Assembly: GCA_963678705.1 (NCBI GenBank)
Contig: OY783218.1
Coordinates: 6,644,152-6,708,151 of the forward strand
Direction: 5' to 3'
DNA: 64,000 nucleotides
From: Panorpa germanica
Taxonomy: Eukaryota; Arthropoda; Insecta; Mecoptera; Panorpidae
The notes below the pieces were generated by a model. That model searched no databases. It saw only the letters and a list, made by a program, of their open reading frames with translations, and was not told where the DNA came from. Positions 12,771-24,400 of the stretch are shown here, piece after piece. A program made the position numbers and the translations under genes. How positions within the stretch are numbered: the stretch's first letter is position 1; the number at the start of each line of letters is the position of its first letter.

Positions 12771-13688
12771 AATAGACATTAATAAGAAACATAAAAATAC
12801 TGAAATTATTGAACTTTCAGTATTTTAATATTGATGTTTTCTAATAGCACTCAAGTATGTCATAGCATGTTACATTTAGATTATATTTATTTATGTATAA
12901 GGTAATATTCACGTAACTGAGTTTATCTAGTAGTAGATGGGATGATTAAATAGTATTACTTTTAACATATTTCTTTTATAATTTTCTCTAACTATGTTAA
13001 AATGTTCAAAAACTTTTTTAAATATTTAATTAAGGGTGTTACCAATTTTTCCTATTATAAAAATATGTTAAATATTTTCTTTTACCGTTTACATCATAAA
13101 GTAAGGGTGAGAATAGATTAAAAAGTAAACAAATTAAATGATGGCGCGTTTGCCGGTTGCTTCGTGTGCAGATTACCTTAAAATGAAGTTTTTTTTAACC
13201 CGGAGGGAAAACAAAACAAAGCAATATGCTGACTAACATTCCGGCTGTACGCGGAAATATATGGACTTAACAGAAAGAAGAAATATTACACGAGTGTTAC
13301 GGATTTTTTAATGTTGCACAAATATTGGTTTTATATAGTAACTAGCGCAAGTGAATTGAGTTTAATACCATTCCATTTCTTAAGTAGAGATGGAACATTG
13401 GAATTAGCTTGTGGGAAGCTAGCAAGTGTAAATCTTGGAAATATTAATAATTCATGTATAGCGAGCTTTTCATGCTGATTTGAATGTGATACCACGACAT
13501 AATCTTGTTTGAAATTACTCTAGTTAAGTTTCTCCATCTCTGCTACACATTATGGTTCACGTGCACCGGCTAGAGTATTTACGTTTTATTTGTAGAAACC
13601 AATTGTGGCAGCAGAAGCAATTATAACATAGTTTCGAGGTACCTTACAAATCTAGTAACAGGATTTATATAGTGATATTTATACATTA

Positions 13689-14026
13689 CTAGCTGTCCCG
13701 GCCACGCGTTGCTGTGACTAACGTTTTTGTCATATTACATTACATAGCGCCATCTATTGAATATTTACTCAATCTAGTCAACAGAATATTTACTCAATCT
13801 AGTCAACAGATGTCGCCATCATCGTCGCCAGATGTCATATGTCACATACAGATAATTAATAGACAAATAATTTGCAATAAGATAATAATAAATTGAGATG
13901 TAAGCTATCCTATCTTTCAAGTTGGATCAAACTGCATCCGGTGTACAAATTTGATTAAAATCGGTTAAGTAGTTTAGGAGTCCATCGCGGAGAGACAACG
14001 TGGCACGTAATTTATATATATTAAGA
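13689..14026 (-). mobile_element. Complete short non-autonomous Helitron
   Basis: On the minus strand the element begins TCTTAATATATATAAATTAC (14026 downward), preceded by A. It ends gcaacgcgtggccgggacag CTAG at 13689, followed by T. Known: Helitrons start with TC, end with CTRR, carry a short hairpin 8-12 bases before the end (here the imperfect gcaacg/cgtggc), and insert between A and T. The 5' part includes cctaaactacttaaccgatt, familiar from arthropod Helitrons. No coding sequence. It contains a perfect 25-base tandem duplication at 13759-13808 (gaatatttactcaatctag...). Confidence 0.75.
13759..13808. repeat. Two perfect 25-bp tandem units inside the Helitron
   Basis: The unit gaatatttactcaatctagt caaca occurs at 13759-13783 and 13784-13808 without a mismatch. 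The perfect identity points to a recent duplication. Confidence 0.9.
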
Positions 14027-15112
14027 TAGAAGTCTATATTTATTTGCGTCTGTTTTTATAATATAGACAACTGTTTAGCCAATCAATAAATCGATACCAA
14101 AATAGTTAATTTGTTCTAGCACCAGGTATAGTTTAAAATAAAGTCAATTATTTTTTTATATTATGTGGTAATGGTTTGTGGATTTAGATATTTGTGATTT
14201 TATTTGAAATGCATGCATTATAATATTTCAAATCACAACGAGCGGAAATTACATTTTGCTATCAAAATATAATCGAACGCACCAATCACGTATTTATTTT
14301 AAAACTATTGGAAATATGAACAATATCTCTATCGTAATATATAACGTTGTTTGACATTTTTTTTAAATTTATGGTTCATAGAATGACTACAAAAATACTA
14401 GCACAAACTTGCAATACCTATGTAGCTGCAGGTTCTGCATTCTTCTGTTTTTATTGTACTTTTCCAATATATAGATAACTTTGTTAATTAACGTAAGTAT
14501 TATTAATAGTTCAGAATATTTATTAGTTGAATTTAATACATTAAAAATACAATTATTCTCTTATATCTAAACTTATTTTAATTTTTTGAAAATAGACCAC
14601 TGGCTTATATACTTTAAGCGTTGTTTTTTATAATTTGTCAATGCCGTGAAGAAACTAAGTATGTTAGTTTTCAAAGAGGAGAACTGATTAAAAGAAAGTA
14701 GTCGTTATTGTAATTATGAAGTCCTTACATACTGAGTGCTAGGCTAAATCTGAAGTAACCTTTACCTGTCTAGTCTATATAAACTTTTTGCAAAAAGGGT
14801 TGCAATTTATACAGGTTTATAAATTGTAGATTGGGTATCATTGCCACAGTTGTCAGGTACCCCCTGATGTTTTTAAGACTAGTGTAATACGTTTTTTTGC
14901 GATTCTTTGTTAATTTAAGGATTCATTATTATTTTGTGGTAATAGTTGTATTCCTGTGTAATATTTAAATGATTTAAGCAAACATTAAATCGTAGGTAGA
15001 AATAGCAAGGTTTAATGTGGATCAGACTAAAGTTAATCATGTCTATACATAACTATTGGATTTATTTGGTTAATGATAATTGTTTAGGATAAGAATTATG
15101 TGTAAACTGGAT

Positions 15113-15370
15113 TACCCAGTAAACAATTTGGTGAAGTGCCCTATTTAGTGACGTTTCTCTCACTATTTCACTTCAATAATAGTTCGCATCAACTTTATCT
15201 TCATTTGTATTCCGACAGGTGGAGTAATTTCACCATTTGTAGCCGATAAAGTAGACATTTTATATGAAAAAATGTTAGAAACTGCACTATAAATGAACTC
15301 TTTTATGACAAAAAAATCATGACGCATCTTCAATATGATGTCAAAGTGACTCCAAAATGTTTACTGGGTA
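15113..15370. mobile_element. TA-flanked MITE with CCCAGTAAAC terminal inverted repeats
   Basis: Element 15115-15368 starts cccagtaaacaatttgg and ends ccaaaatgtttactggg, with TA on each side. Its right half matches, in reverse, 9055-9220 (gtcactttgacatcatatt). A TA duplication with inverted repeats points to the Tc1/mariner superfamily. No transposase is present. Confidence 0.75.
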
Positions 15371-16954
15371 GTGATTATTTTTAAGTGGAAAGAATTTCTA
15401 CTAGCGTATAAAAATGTAGCGATCTTTGAAACGCTCTTTCTTGCAAATTTGTATAAGCGTGTTATTGTGGCTATAGAATATTATTATTTAATAAATAAAC
15501 TATTAATTGGTAAAATAAAGTTTCTCTTTTAATTGTAATATACTTAATATAAAATTACTTTTCTTTCGACGACTTGCGTATTTTTCCATTGAACTCTAAA
15601 TTATTACTTTGTTTGTGCAGTATATATTACAAAATAAAAATAGAAAAATAACAGTCATGGATTATATTTGAAAGAAAACTTTTCATAAAACTGTTAAAAA
15701 AGTTTTTGATATTTTACTGGAAATAAAATTTATTTTCAACAAAATAACTGTTATATCAGAAAATAAGTTTGAAACTATTTAAACTAGTGAAATCGCGGAA
15801 AATGAACTGCTACTGCACTGCTCTGCTCTTTTAAATATTTTATTCATGAGAGTGGAATGTTTTATAAACTGTCGAATGTATTCAATTAAAATGACAGAAT
15901 TATTTAAAAAACAACTTTCATGAATTATTCATTTTTACTATTTATGGAATATTTTTGATTGAATGGATAAATATTTGTTTTAGTATTGACTCGTTCTACT
16001 GCATTGAGCAGTAGTCGTCGTCCGCATCAAGAATTTATCAGTGAAACGCATCTTATCACATCACTCAATAAATCCGTAGGATGTCATTTAATAAATCCAT
16101 ATGATTTATAGATAGTTCAAACGATATGTGTCAAAATTTCATAACATTCCGACCATTAGTTTATGAGTTATCATTGTTTTAGTAAAGCTACTTTTGTAAT
16201 TTTCGAAACAATGGAAAAGTTTGAATTTCTTGTATTGATAAAGTATTGCTTTTTCTGGGAAAAATACCAAACTCGAATAACACTTGTCAAGCCTTTGCAT
16301 GAATGATATTTTTTTCCATTAAATAGCTCACAAAACGGAGCTTACTATAAAGGAAACCCATACTCTGTAATACTTATTAATATTTTTAGTAATGATTTAT
16401 ACCATTTATTAAATAATAATCGTATTTTAATTGCAACTAATTATCGCGTACACGATCCTTTAATTAAAGCAATTCATTAAAATATCGGAATAATATTTTC
16501 ATAATTTGTGATGCAAATAAATTTTTATAAACTTACTTTTATGATACCACTCATAAATTTTATCACATCTTGAACATTTTATGCTTTAAGTATGAGACAA
16601 TAAGAAAAAATGACTTGAGCTTTAACAATGTGATTTATCATAGTGGAAAATGAGGAAAAACTACTTGAAAATCTTCAGCTATATAACATTTACATATATA
16701 AGCGGTCGTTATAAAATGAATTCATTGCTCTTAAGTGAATATTCTTGATTCTGGTATAGTTAATTTAACGTTATGTACGTTCCCTGTCTATGGATAGCTC
16801 AGGGAAAATAGAAAAACTAAAACTAAGTGAAATATCTTACTCACTCTTTAACTAACTTTCGTTGAACGCGGTATTTACTGGAAGTTATGTTCCGTAAGTT
16901 ACACTCGGCGCTTTTCTTAGTGAATTATTTATAATGTGATAGTAAATATCAAAA
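15371..16954. other. AT-rich, no feature recognised
   Basis: No supported gene, repeat family or splice-bounded exon seen. The same holds for 14027-15112. Confidence 0.55.
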
Positions 16955-17040
16955 AGACCCACACACACACATACACACACATTTATATATAGTTAGGCGC
17001 TTGAGATATCAATTTAAAAATTATTTCAGATTATTATTAT
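16955..17040 (-). mobile_element. Possible edge of the Penelope-like repeat beside a (CA)n tract
   Basis: The segment gcgcttgagatatcaattt aaaaattatttca closely matches the segment beside the (AT)n tract at 48195-48240. In both places a dinucleotide repeat abuts the same side. No ribozyme core was found here. Confidence 0.35.
16958..16982. repeat. (CA)n tract
   Basis: Short CA microsatellite with one interruption. A similar (CA)n is at 2286-2304 and a (TG)n at 42217-42233. Confidence 0.9.
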
Positions 17041-17054
17041 CAATTTTGTTAATC

Positions 17055-17686
17055 GGCTTGTGTCCTCATTTTTTAGTGGTCGATTTTTCAATTGTTGATT
17101 GATATTGATGTTAATAAATGTGTATTGGCGTGTCTATTTTATTAAATATCTAAATATTGACAGAGATATAGCAATTAAAAGTTTGAATTGTTTGAAAGTT
17201 TGCTAGAAATGGTCGGCAATATTTTTATGACGTGAAATGCATTTTAACGTCAGTTATTTGTTGAGTAGATCTGTGCTGTGGTTATGTTCTGTAGCTGTTG
17301 GTAGTCAAATAATCAAATCAAGTCAAAGAATAATAGGGTTTTATTTTATTTAACCCTGCTAAAGCAGACATATTATTGAAATTTGATTGTTCCTTGAAAT
17401 AGCTGTAAATAATATTTGATATTTTGATATATAAATACATAAAGCAGAGATTTATGATCTGTAAGGTTGGTAACCTTACACAAGGATTGTGATGTCACAT
17501 GTAGTTGGAATGTGTACAACGTTGAATCCCTTTAATAATTAAAGAGACAAAATGACTTTTTTAATTGTTAATATCTCTTAACATATAAGGAGTTATTAAA
17601 AAATAATTGAACATTTGAGGTTCTAGTAACCCACTTTATCAATATATAGTACATTTTTATAGAAATTAAGACATAGGACACAAGCC
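17055..17686. repeat. Widely spaced 12-bp inverted repeat
   Basis: ggcttgtgtcct at 17055-17066 and aggacacaagcc at 17675-17686 are exact inverses, with weak similarity further in. They may be the ends of an unrecognised element enclosing 17490-17640. Confidence 0.3.
17490..17640. repeat. Uninterrupted relative of the 52690-53290 repeat
   Basis: Contains gatgtcacatg, aatccctttaataattaaag and tttttaattgttaatatct in one piece. It serves as the empty-site comparison for the nested MITE. No coding sequence. Confidence 0.4.
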
Positions 17687-17763
17687 CATTATGTAAAACA
17701 AATATCTAAATTTATTAATACACTATTACTTTTACAAAGCACAAAATTAATAAATATATTTTT

Positions 17764-18140
17764 TTAATTCATATGGTTTGTACCTAATAACATAATACAT
17801 CGGGATCTGGATATACCACAGGTAATGAAGAAATAGTGCTTAGAATCAAAGCATATAAAGAGAGAATACTTGAACATCCAAACAATTTGGCCAGCTGTCT
17901 AATGTCCAATAATTCCGCAGTACGCAGACTAAAAAAGAAAGTACCTCAGGACCTACTAGCCAACTAAGCAGAATCTAGGATCTATTGAAATTGAGGGATA
18001 AGTCGTTGGGCACATCCCGCGCAAGATACTTTGTTATTTTTATTTTTATTTTTACATACCTATAACTGAATGTCCTATAAACAGGACAGATTGTAATAAT
18101 CTATCTAATAGAAATAAAAAAAAAAAAAATTAATTCATAT
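17764..18140 (+). mobile_element. Jockey-type non-LTR insertion with poly(A) and 11-bp target-site duplication
   Basis: The duplication ttaattcatat occurs at 17764-17774 and again at 18130-18140. Between them is a 355-base plus-strand copy that starts in coding sequence (HRDLDIP region), reads IVLRIKAYKERILEHPNNLA, then LKKKVPQDLLAN and a stop. It continues through a UTR with cgcgcaagatactttg and ends in a run of 13 A. The same sequence, in reverse, makes up 49452-50256. Known: this is the C-terminus of jockey-clade reverse transcriptase proteins. Extreme 5' truncation with a poly(A) tail and short direct repeats is the hallmark of target-primed insertion. Confidence 0.85.
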
Positions 18141-18361
18141 AATATTGGATAAATGATCTGTGCAATTACAATATTCTAAAATTAAATTAAATAGAAGAGT
18201 CCAGCAAAATTATATCAACTATAATAATATTCAAAAATAAACATTGCAAAACTTTAGATAATATTACATTTGAATGCATAAATTATAGTTTACAAAGATC
18301 AAAATTCAATATTGAAATATTAGATGAGATTAAAACCTTCCCTGTTAATACTAATTTGTTT

Positions 18362-18632
18362 AAATATTTAGACTCGTCACTCAGACAAGAATATAATATA
18401 CCTCAAGAATATAGACTGATATATAAAAACAAAGAAAATTTGAAAAACCTTATTGAATTTATAAACAAAACAAACTTAATTTCTTTATTTTAAATAAATT
18501 TATAAATTGTAAATTATAAATTTCGAATTATGAATTATAAATAATTGTATATGTGCTAATATAAGTGCTAATAACTTCTAAAAGTTGATGCACAAATAAA
18601 ATAAATATTAAAAAAAAAAAAAATATTTAGAC
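18362..18632 (+). mobile_element. 3' end of a hairpin-tailed non-LTR retrotransposon with 12-bp target-site duplication
   Basis: The direct repeat aaatatttagac is at 18362-18373 and 18621-18632. Between them the frame reads SSLRQEYNIPQEYRLIYKNK, then KNLIEFINKTNLISLF and a stop. An AT-rich UTR follows, then gtgctaataacttctaaaag ttgatgcac and a poly(A) run ending at 18620. Peptides of the form NIP-EY-LI--SK-N---LI-FI--TNI are the usual C-termini of one group of insect non-LTR polyproteins. The terminal hairpin is shared with the copies at 60752, 61429 and 7290. Confidence 0.75.
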
Positions 18633-18689
18633 AATACCAAAATAGAATTATAAATTTCATGTTAAAATGTAGATTAAAAATGTTTGTTG

Positions 18690-18870
18690 GTGGCTGTGAC
18701 ATATAAAAATCAAATTAAAGAAAATGTTTGAATTTCCAAAATGGTAGCACACAAAAAAATTAATTATACGATATATTACTGATGATGGGCAAATCTCGGT
18801 TGAAAGTTCTCTAGTAAAAAAAATATCATAATTAATGGCGTTTTTTTTTAAAGTAATGTATAAAACGTGA
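18690..18870 (+). mobile_element. Second Penelope-like element fragment
   Basis: Sequence on both sides of the second hammerhead core (attaattatacg ... atattactgatgatg and taaaaaaaatatcataattaatggcgtt) aligns by eye with the minus strand of 48195-48420. No coding region. It lies just downstream of two LINE insertions. Confidence 0.5.
18771..18820 (+). ncRNA. Decayed hammerhead ribozyme copy
   Basis: Plus strand: core CTGATGA at 18779-18785, GAA at 18802-18804, A15.1/G15.2 with TT loop and CT (18805-18810), cleavage-site C at 18811. A stem I of about five pairs (atatatta with tagtaaaa) brackets it. The 5' side of stem II has mutated (gggcaa where tgaccg is expected opposite tcggtt), so pairing is poor. 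Flanking sequence on both sides matches the element at 48195-48420. The core is preserved but this copy is probably inactive. Confidence 0.6.
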
Positions 18871-20760
18871 ATAATGTCGACCTACTTCCAAAGATAATTC
18901 CTATCACAGACGACCTCGTTCTATATAAAAATTATTTTTGGACATCACTTACATGTGGAACGTGAGCCTGGCAACTAATTTGCGATGAAGGCGGATGGAG
19001 CATTTTTCAAAACGTGTCAGATAAATTTAATTCATGGCAGAACATCCTCAACGTCCACAACATTTAACTATATACTCACATTGTACACTCGTAGCTATAA
19101 ATATCTAATAATAGTATTGGTAAATGAATGTTTTTGACGTAAAACAAAATTCGTGTAAGTAATGATGCTGCCACCACAGGCGTTCTCTAAAATACACGTA
19201 AAAACGCAACGTTTCCAAAAATATCTCCAAATCTTTAACAAATGTAGTAATTTGGTGAAATCGTACAAGAACTAATCAACCCTCAGTGTTATATTTTGAG
19301 TGTTCCACTATTTGTGACATTATTATCTTGATAACAACAATAAGGGTAAGCTTTAGATTTTTTTTTGGGGGTTAAAATATAAAAGGGATGTTTTCTATAT
19401 CTAGTATATTTCTCAGGGGTGCTTTGTATATCTAGAACCCTGAGGGTTAAAATACAAATGGTGTAAAAACAACCCCTCTACGGAAAAAAAAGAAAATGGT
19501 ATATTATACATTAACCTAACGAAAAAATAACGCTAAACGCAGAATCGGTCGATGGTCGGTATATAAATGTTGTTCAACGAAATCAGACTGTGCTCAAGAA
19601 TAGCTCTAATGGATTTTTTTTATTATTTTGTAATAAAAACGGATTATGTTAGTGTTATTGTTTATATGAAATCGTTTTGATACGTGGGACCAAAATACAG
19701 CTAACTTTTAACCTTGCCGTGGGTCCTCCAGTTAGCGCAGAATACGTTCAGTTGGGTCATTTGAATAATTCGAGGATTATGTGTCAAAGCACCGATTATA
19801 TTTTATTGTACACTTAAGTCACACGACGTGTCTACGCCGGTTAAGTAGTTCCTGATGGAAGATCGATTGGTGATTAGAAAATATTCAAATAATACAACAA
19901 CTGAAATTTTATTGAAATGAGTTAGATATTCGAAAATAAATTTCTAATTGTCAAGTAGGAAACTAAGTCAGTGAAGCGGTTAAAAAGAATGGTAAATTAG
20001 TTACGTAATGAAGGTTATGTAACGACCACATAATATATTTCAAAGAAATGAGAAATTATTTAAAGTGAATTTTTCTTAAATACTAAAAGAAAACAATACA
20101 ATTTAATTGCATCATTATTTTAACGATAAAATATAAAATAATTGAATTAAAGAAATCTTACCATCATCCTAGATAACCGATTATTTTCCGTACAATTACA
20201 ATTTTCTTTTTAAGCCCACCCACACTGAGATTTTTTTAACTATTTTACTAAAGATGAATACATTGATTGGTACATCACATCATTATGCTTCTACTTAAGA
20301 CTTCTTTTATATGTATAAATATCCGAAAAGAAATTTTATCTTGTGTTTCCTATTGCCTGATAAAACGGAATTCTCTATAGCGGACTACTACATAATATTT
20401 AAAAATAATTTCAAAGAATATATCTCATAAACATAATATTTTTTCACAAGACAAAATATATGAGTATATAATAAAATTCTTACTAATATTTTATATGCGT
20501 AAGACCACGAGGATATTCAAACGATTCCATTATTCTTTCAACATTGAAAATATTCTTCTTGTAATGAAATTACCCTGCCATATATTCTAAAAACATAACA
20601 TTTTCATAAAAATATTGTAAATTATGCCATTAACTTCTGAATACATAACAATGTTGCTCAAAGAGATAGTTCCGATTCTTTTTTTCTGCGTTTTTATTAT
20701 TTCGTGGAACGATGATTTCATTCATGCATTTGTAACATTCGGGCATGGGAGTACGAGGCC

Positions 20761-20762
<2 letters not shown>

Positions 20763-20843
<81 letters not shown>
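20763..20843. repeat. Perfect (AT)n tract of about 80 bases
   Basis: An uninterrupted AT run. The frame across it (Tyr-Ile alternation) is an artefact. Confidence 0.95.
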
Positions 20844-20846
<3 letters not shown>

Positions 20847-21291
20847 GTGAATCAGTGGGCTTGTATAAACATCTCCCCCAGCTTCTAAGAAAAGTAGCAG
20901 TTACTTTCTAGGGGTTCAGGGTTAGAATGTTTTTTAAAATGATGCAATATTAGGAAAACTGGTCCATATTCGCTACACACAGTTATGTGTATTTAAGGTT
21001 TATCGAACAAAAGCAATGTTATCTAATATACAACGTTTTGTGACCTATTTTTCGACTTTTTAACTACTCGACTTCGACTTGATATACTCATGAAACTGCT
21101 TAACAAAACCTTTTGTGGATTAAAGGTTTTTATAATTGCTATAAAATAAGACCCTTGTAGATTAAATTAGATTTCTAGGTTTATTTTAAGTAAAATATTA
21201 TATGAATATAAGGTAACATCCATGTTTTGTGTTTAACGGATATAACTCTAAAGAAATTATATTGAAATAGCCTAGTTAAAACGTTGTCTTG

Positions 21292-21420
21292 TTTGACACT
21301 TACGAGCTTGTCACAAGCTAATTTCAACGTTCATTTTCCACTCACGTATAGTATTGTATTCCAATGCACTTTCACAGTTGTTAGCTTACTACAAGCTAAT
21401 TAAACTTTTACATTTTATAC
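21292..21420 (+). repeat. Dimeric hairpin repeat
   Basis: Units gacacttacgagcttgtcac aagctaattt and cacagttgttagcttactac aagctaatt, separated by gttcattttccactcacgta. Same architecture and linker as the copy at 2858. Confidence 0.6.
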
Positions 21421-24400
21421 CTGGGAATAAAAAATTCAGCTTCTCTCTCTCATAATGCAGTCGGTTAGAAAGCAATTTTTACTTTTTTTATTTATATGTT
21501 TTTTTATTATTTTTTCCTATTTCATATTCACCGAACATTGTCCTTATATTTTTATTCTTGTGTATTCACTTATTGTTGTGGTTTTCTCGGATAGCTTCGT
21601 ATATTGTGCAATATCAGAAGATATTCTACTGTTACTTAACCACTTCATAGTAATCAGAGCACTGTCTTTAATAAATGTTGAAGAAGGTAGTATTATCTAA
21701 GTTAATGTCAAAATTTCGGGTTAAAAGTATAATTGTTAAATTTATTCAAAATTAAACATAACTATTTGAAACTATTTGAATTTGTGTTGTTCTGAACAAG
21801 TTGGTACGCAAAGCCAGCACACTTTTACTTAAGTTATAGAAAGTACAGTAATAGGAAATGGAATCATAGAACAAATAATATAGATGTTTAAATTCGAGCT
21901 CTTTTAATAGTAGACGATGGGACTGCTAGACGCCATAGGGGGACTCGTCTATCGGTTTATGATACTGGAGTCTGGCTGGAGTTTTAGAAAATGGGGTACG
22001 GAAAACCTTTTCTGGAATGACATTTGTTCGAAAGAAAATTAAATACAACATGTATGAAGTAACGAAATACGTTTTGGTTACTTTACTTTGTATGTATTTC
22101 TGGCAGTTCATATTTACAGATGTGTAGTTCAGATAAATTTCTACATTCTACATTAAAAAATAAATGTAATCACTAATTTCTTAAGTAGTCTATATTTATG
22201 AGGTTTTGACACCGTGAATAATCGGTGGTACATACTTGTTTTTGAAAAGACTAGCATCGGATATAGATTTACCTGAAATAAATAAAAATAAGTATGTATA
22301 ATATAATTAATTCGTCTCGTAGTTCCGCATGCATTAGGTTTACCACCAACTTCCTAGATGAAACTAGAAAACTTTTGCTGATCTAAGCTACAAACACTTG
22401 AGTAATTTTTTTCTTCTTTTAACCCACAACAAAACCTTTAGAATTTTGTTTGATATCATATATCTATCTCTCTTTAACTTATTAAATATATTATCTGTTA
22501 TCTCGCTCCACTTTCCTAAAACTTCCTTCTTATAGTTATTTATACAAAACTTTTAGGAATCTTTTTTGACGTCTAACATCTCAGCTCTATATTTTAGGTA
22601 TTTTGTTTGTAAAAAGTTTTTTAAAAATGTTTTCAGATTGAAAAATTTTGTTTACTTAAAAGTTTTTCTGTTGTCAACTTTAAATATTTATAATCCTTGT
22701 GATAATAATAATGTCTGGAGACTGCGTTATTAAATTATCTTCCGTTTGAAGACTTAAACTTGCTTAAACTATAATTACACAGGTGTGCGAAATTATTTCA
22801 TACTCGTAGAAGCTTCTTCTTGTTAAAGAACAAGGTGTAATTTATAATATTTTAGTTTGCTAGAAGATGTGATACACTTCCTATTCACACAATTTTAAAT
22901 ATCATGAATTTTTTATTTGAAGCCCACTTCTGATTTCATAAAATTCTTTTTCTTATATTATTTTAGATATGTACGAGTATGTATATTCAAAGATTTCAAC
23001 AAATGGTAGACATTATTTTTTACTGGAATTTCTTATTTTCTTTCGGCTGTTACATGTAATCCAAATCTCAAGGGTCCAGGAGGGAAGTAACTGCTGCTTC
23101 CCGCTTTCCAAGTGTCGACTAACACGTTTGCACCTTTTTTTCCATCACTTGAGATTTCATCTTTTAGCATCAGTCTTATACTAAACATAAAAAATCTGAT
23201 TACAAATGATGGAGGAAAGCTGATGCTTTTTCACGGGAAATATTTAACATATTATTGAGATGATTGCAGGAGATATGTTTTATGGAATAATATGTATTCA
23301 CCTTATATAAGAAAGGAAATTCTATTACTATGCTTTGTACATAAAGAAATAAGAATTGTCTTTTTAAGAATCTGCTTGATTTATACTTTTGTTGAATCTT
23401 AAATAATAAAAGAAAGTTTAATAAAATACTCGGTTATTAATTTAATAATACTGTAACGATGTCAAGAGTCGATTCGCTGATGATCTTGGTGCAACATTCT
23501 TTTCAATTGGGTGTAAGCCAATTTGGACCGATTATTTAAATGAAACAGCACACTTCGTTTAATTTAATATCTTTTTATATTTTCTACAAATTATAATTAC
23601 TACCAAGTTAAGTTTTATGTCTTACAACTCTTGTTATATTTTTGATACAGAATTCAATTTAGTATTTTATTTTACTTGTTATATCTAAAACAATGTAGTT
23701 TTGTTTATAACAGATATGGAACGGGTTTTGTAAAGAATAAAGGAATGAAAAATATTTGAAGGTTGTTCGACTAGATAAAGAAATGCGTATTTGAATAGGA
23801 TTGAAATAAAAGGTTTTGGTTTGTGCGATGTCTTAAGGTGAGGGAATAGAGGGGATAACACTGACAAGTACAACTATTTACATCAAACAATTTACAATGA
23901 TTTTGAACATATAAAATACTACTGTTGGATTTCGTCCAAATACTTTTTATTATTAAATCTGTAGTAATTCAAAGATTTGCTAGAAATTATATATATTTGC
24001 AATATTACCCAAAGTGTCTAATACTGTAGAAACACCTTTGAGAAAAAATTGATTTAAAAATATGTATATGTAATTCTTTAGCAATTGCAAGAGATTACAA
24101 CTACTTCTTTCCTGTGATTTTATAAGTACTATATTGTATTTCAATTGATTGTGTTAGTCCTTTTGGTTTTATAGTTCATTTACTATTCAACTTACACTTA
24201 TCTTTTAACTCTAAATAAATAAAAACTACCGATATGTACTTGTTTTCAATATCCTTTTCTTTATTCTTCCATTTTTTGTCTATTTATTTCTTCTTTTTCT
24301 TCGGTTTCCTTCTATCTTCGTTTCTCCCTTTAACTACCCTAATAACTTAATCTTCTTCATCTCTTTTCTCCCACCTCGTTCCTCTTATCTAATGTTTACT

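Noticed and set aside
20624-20911. 95-codon frame
   Set aside because: Its middle is translation of an (AT)n microsatellite.
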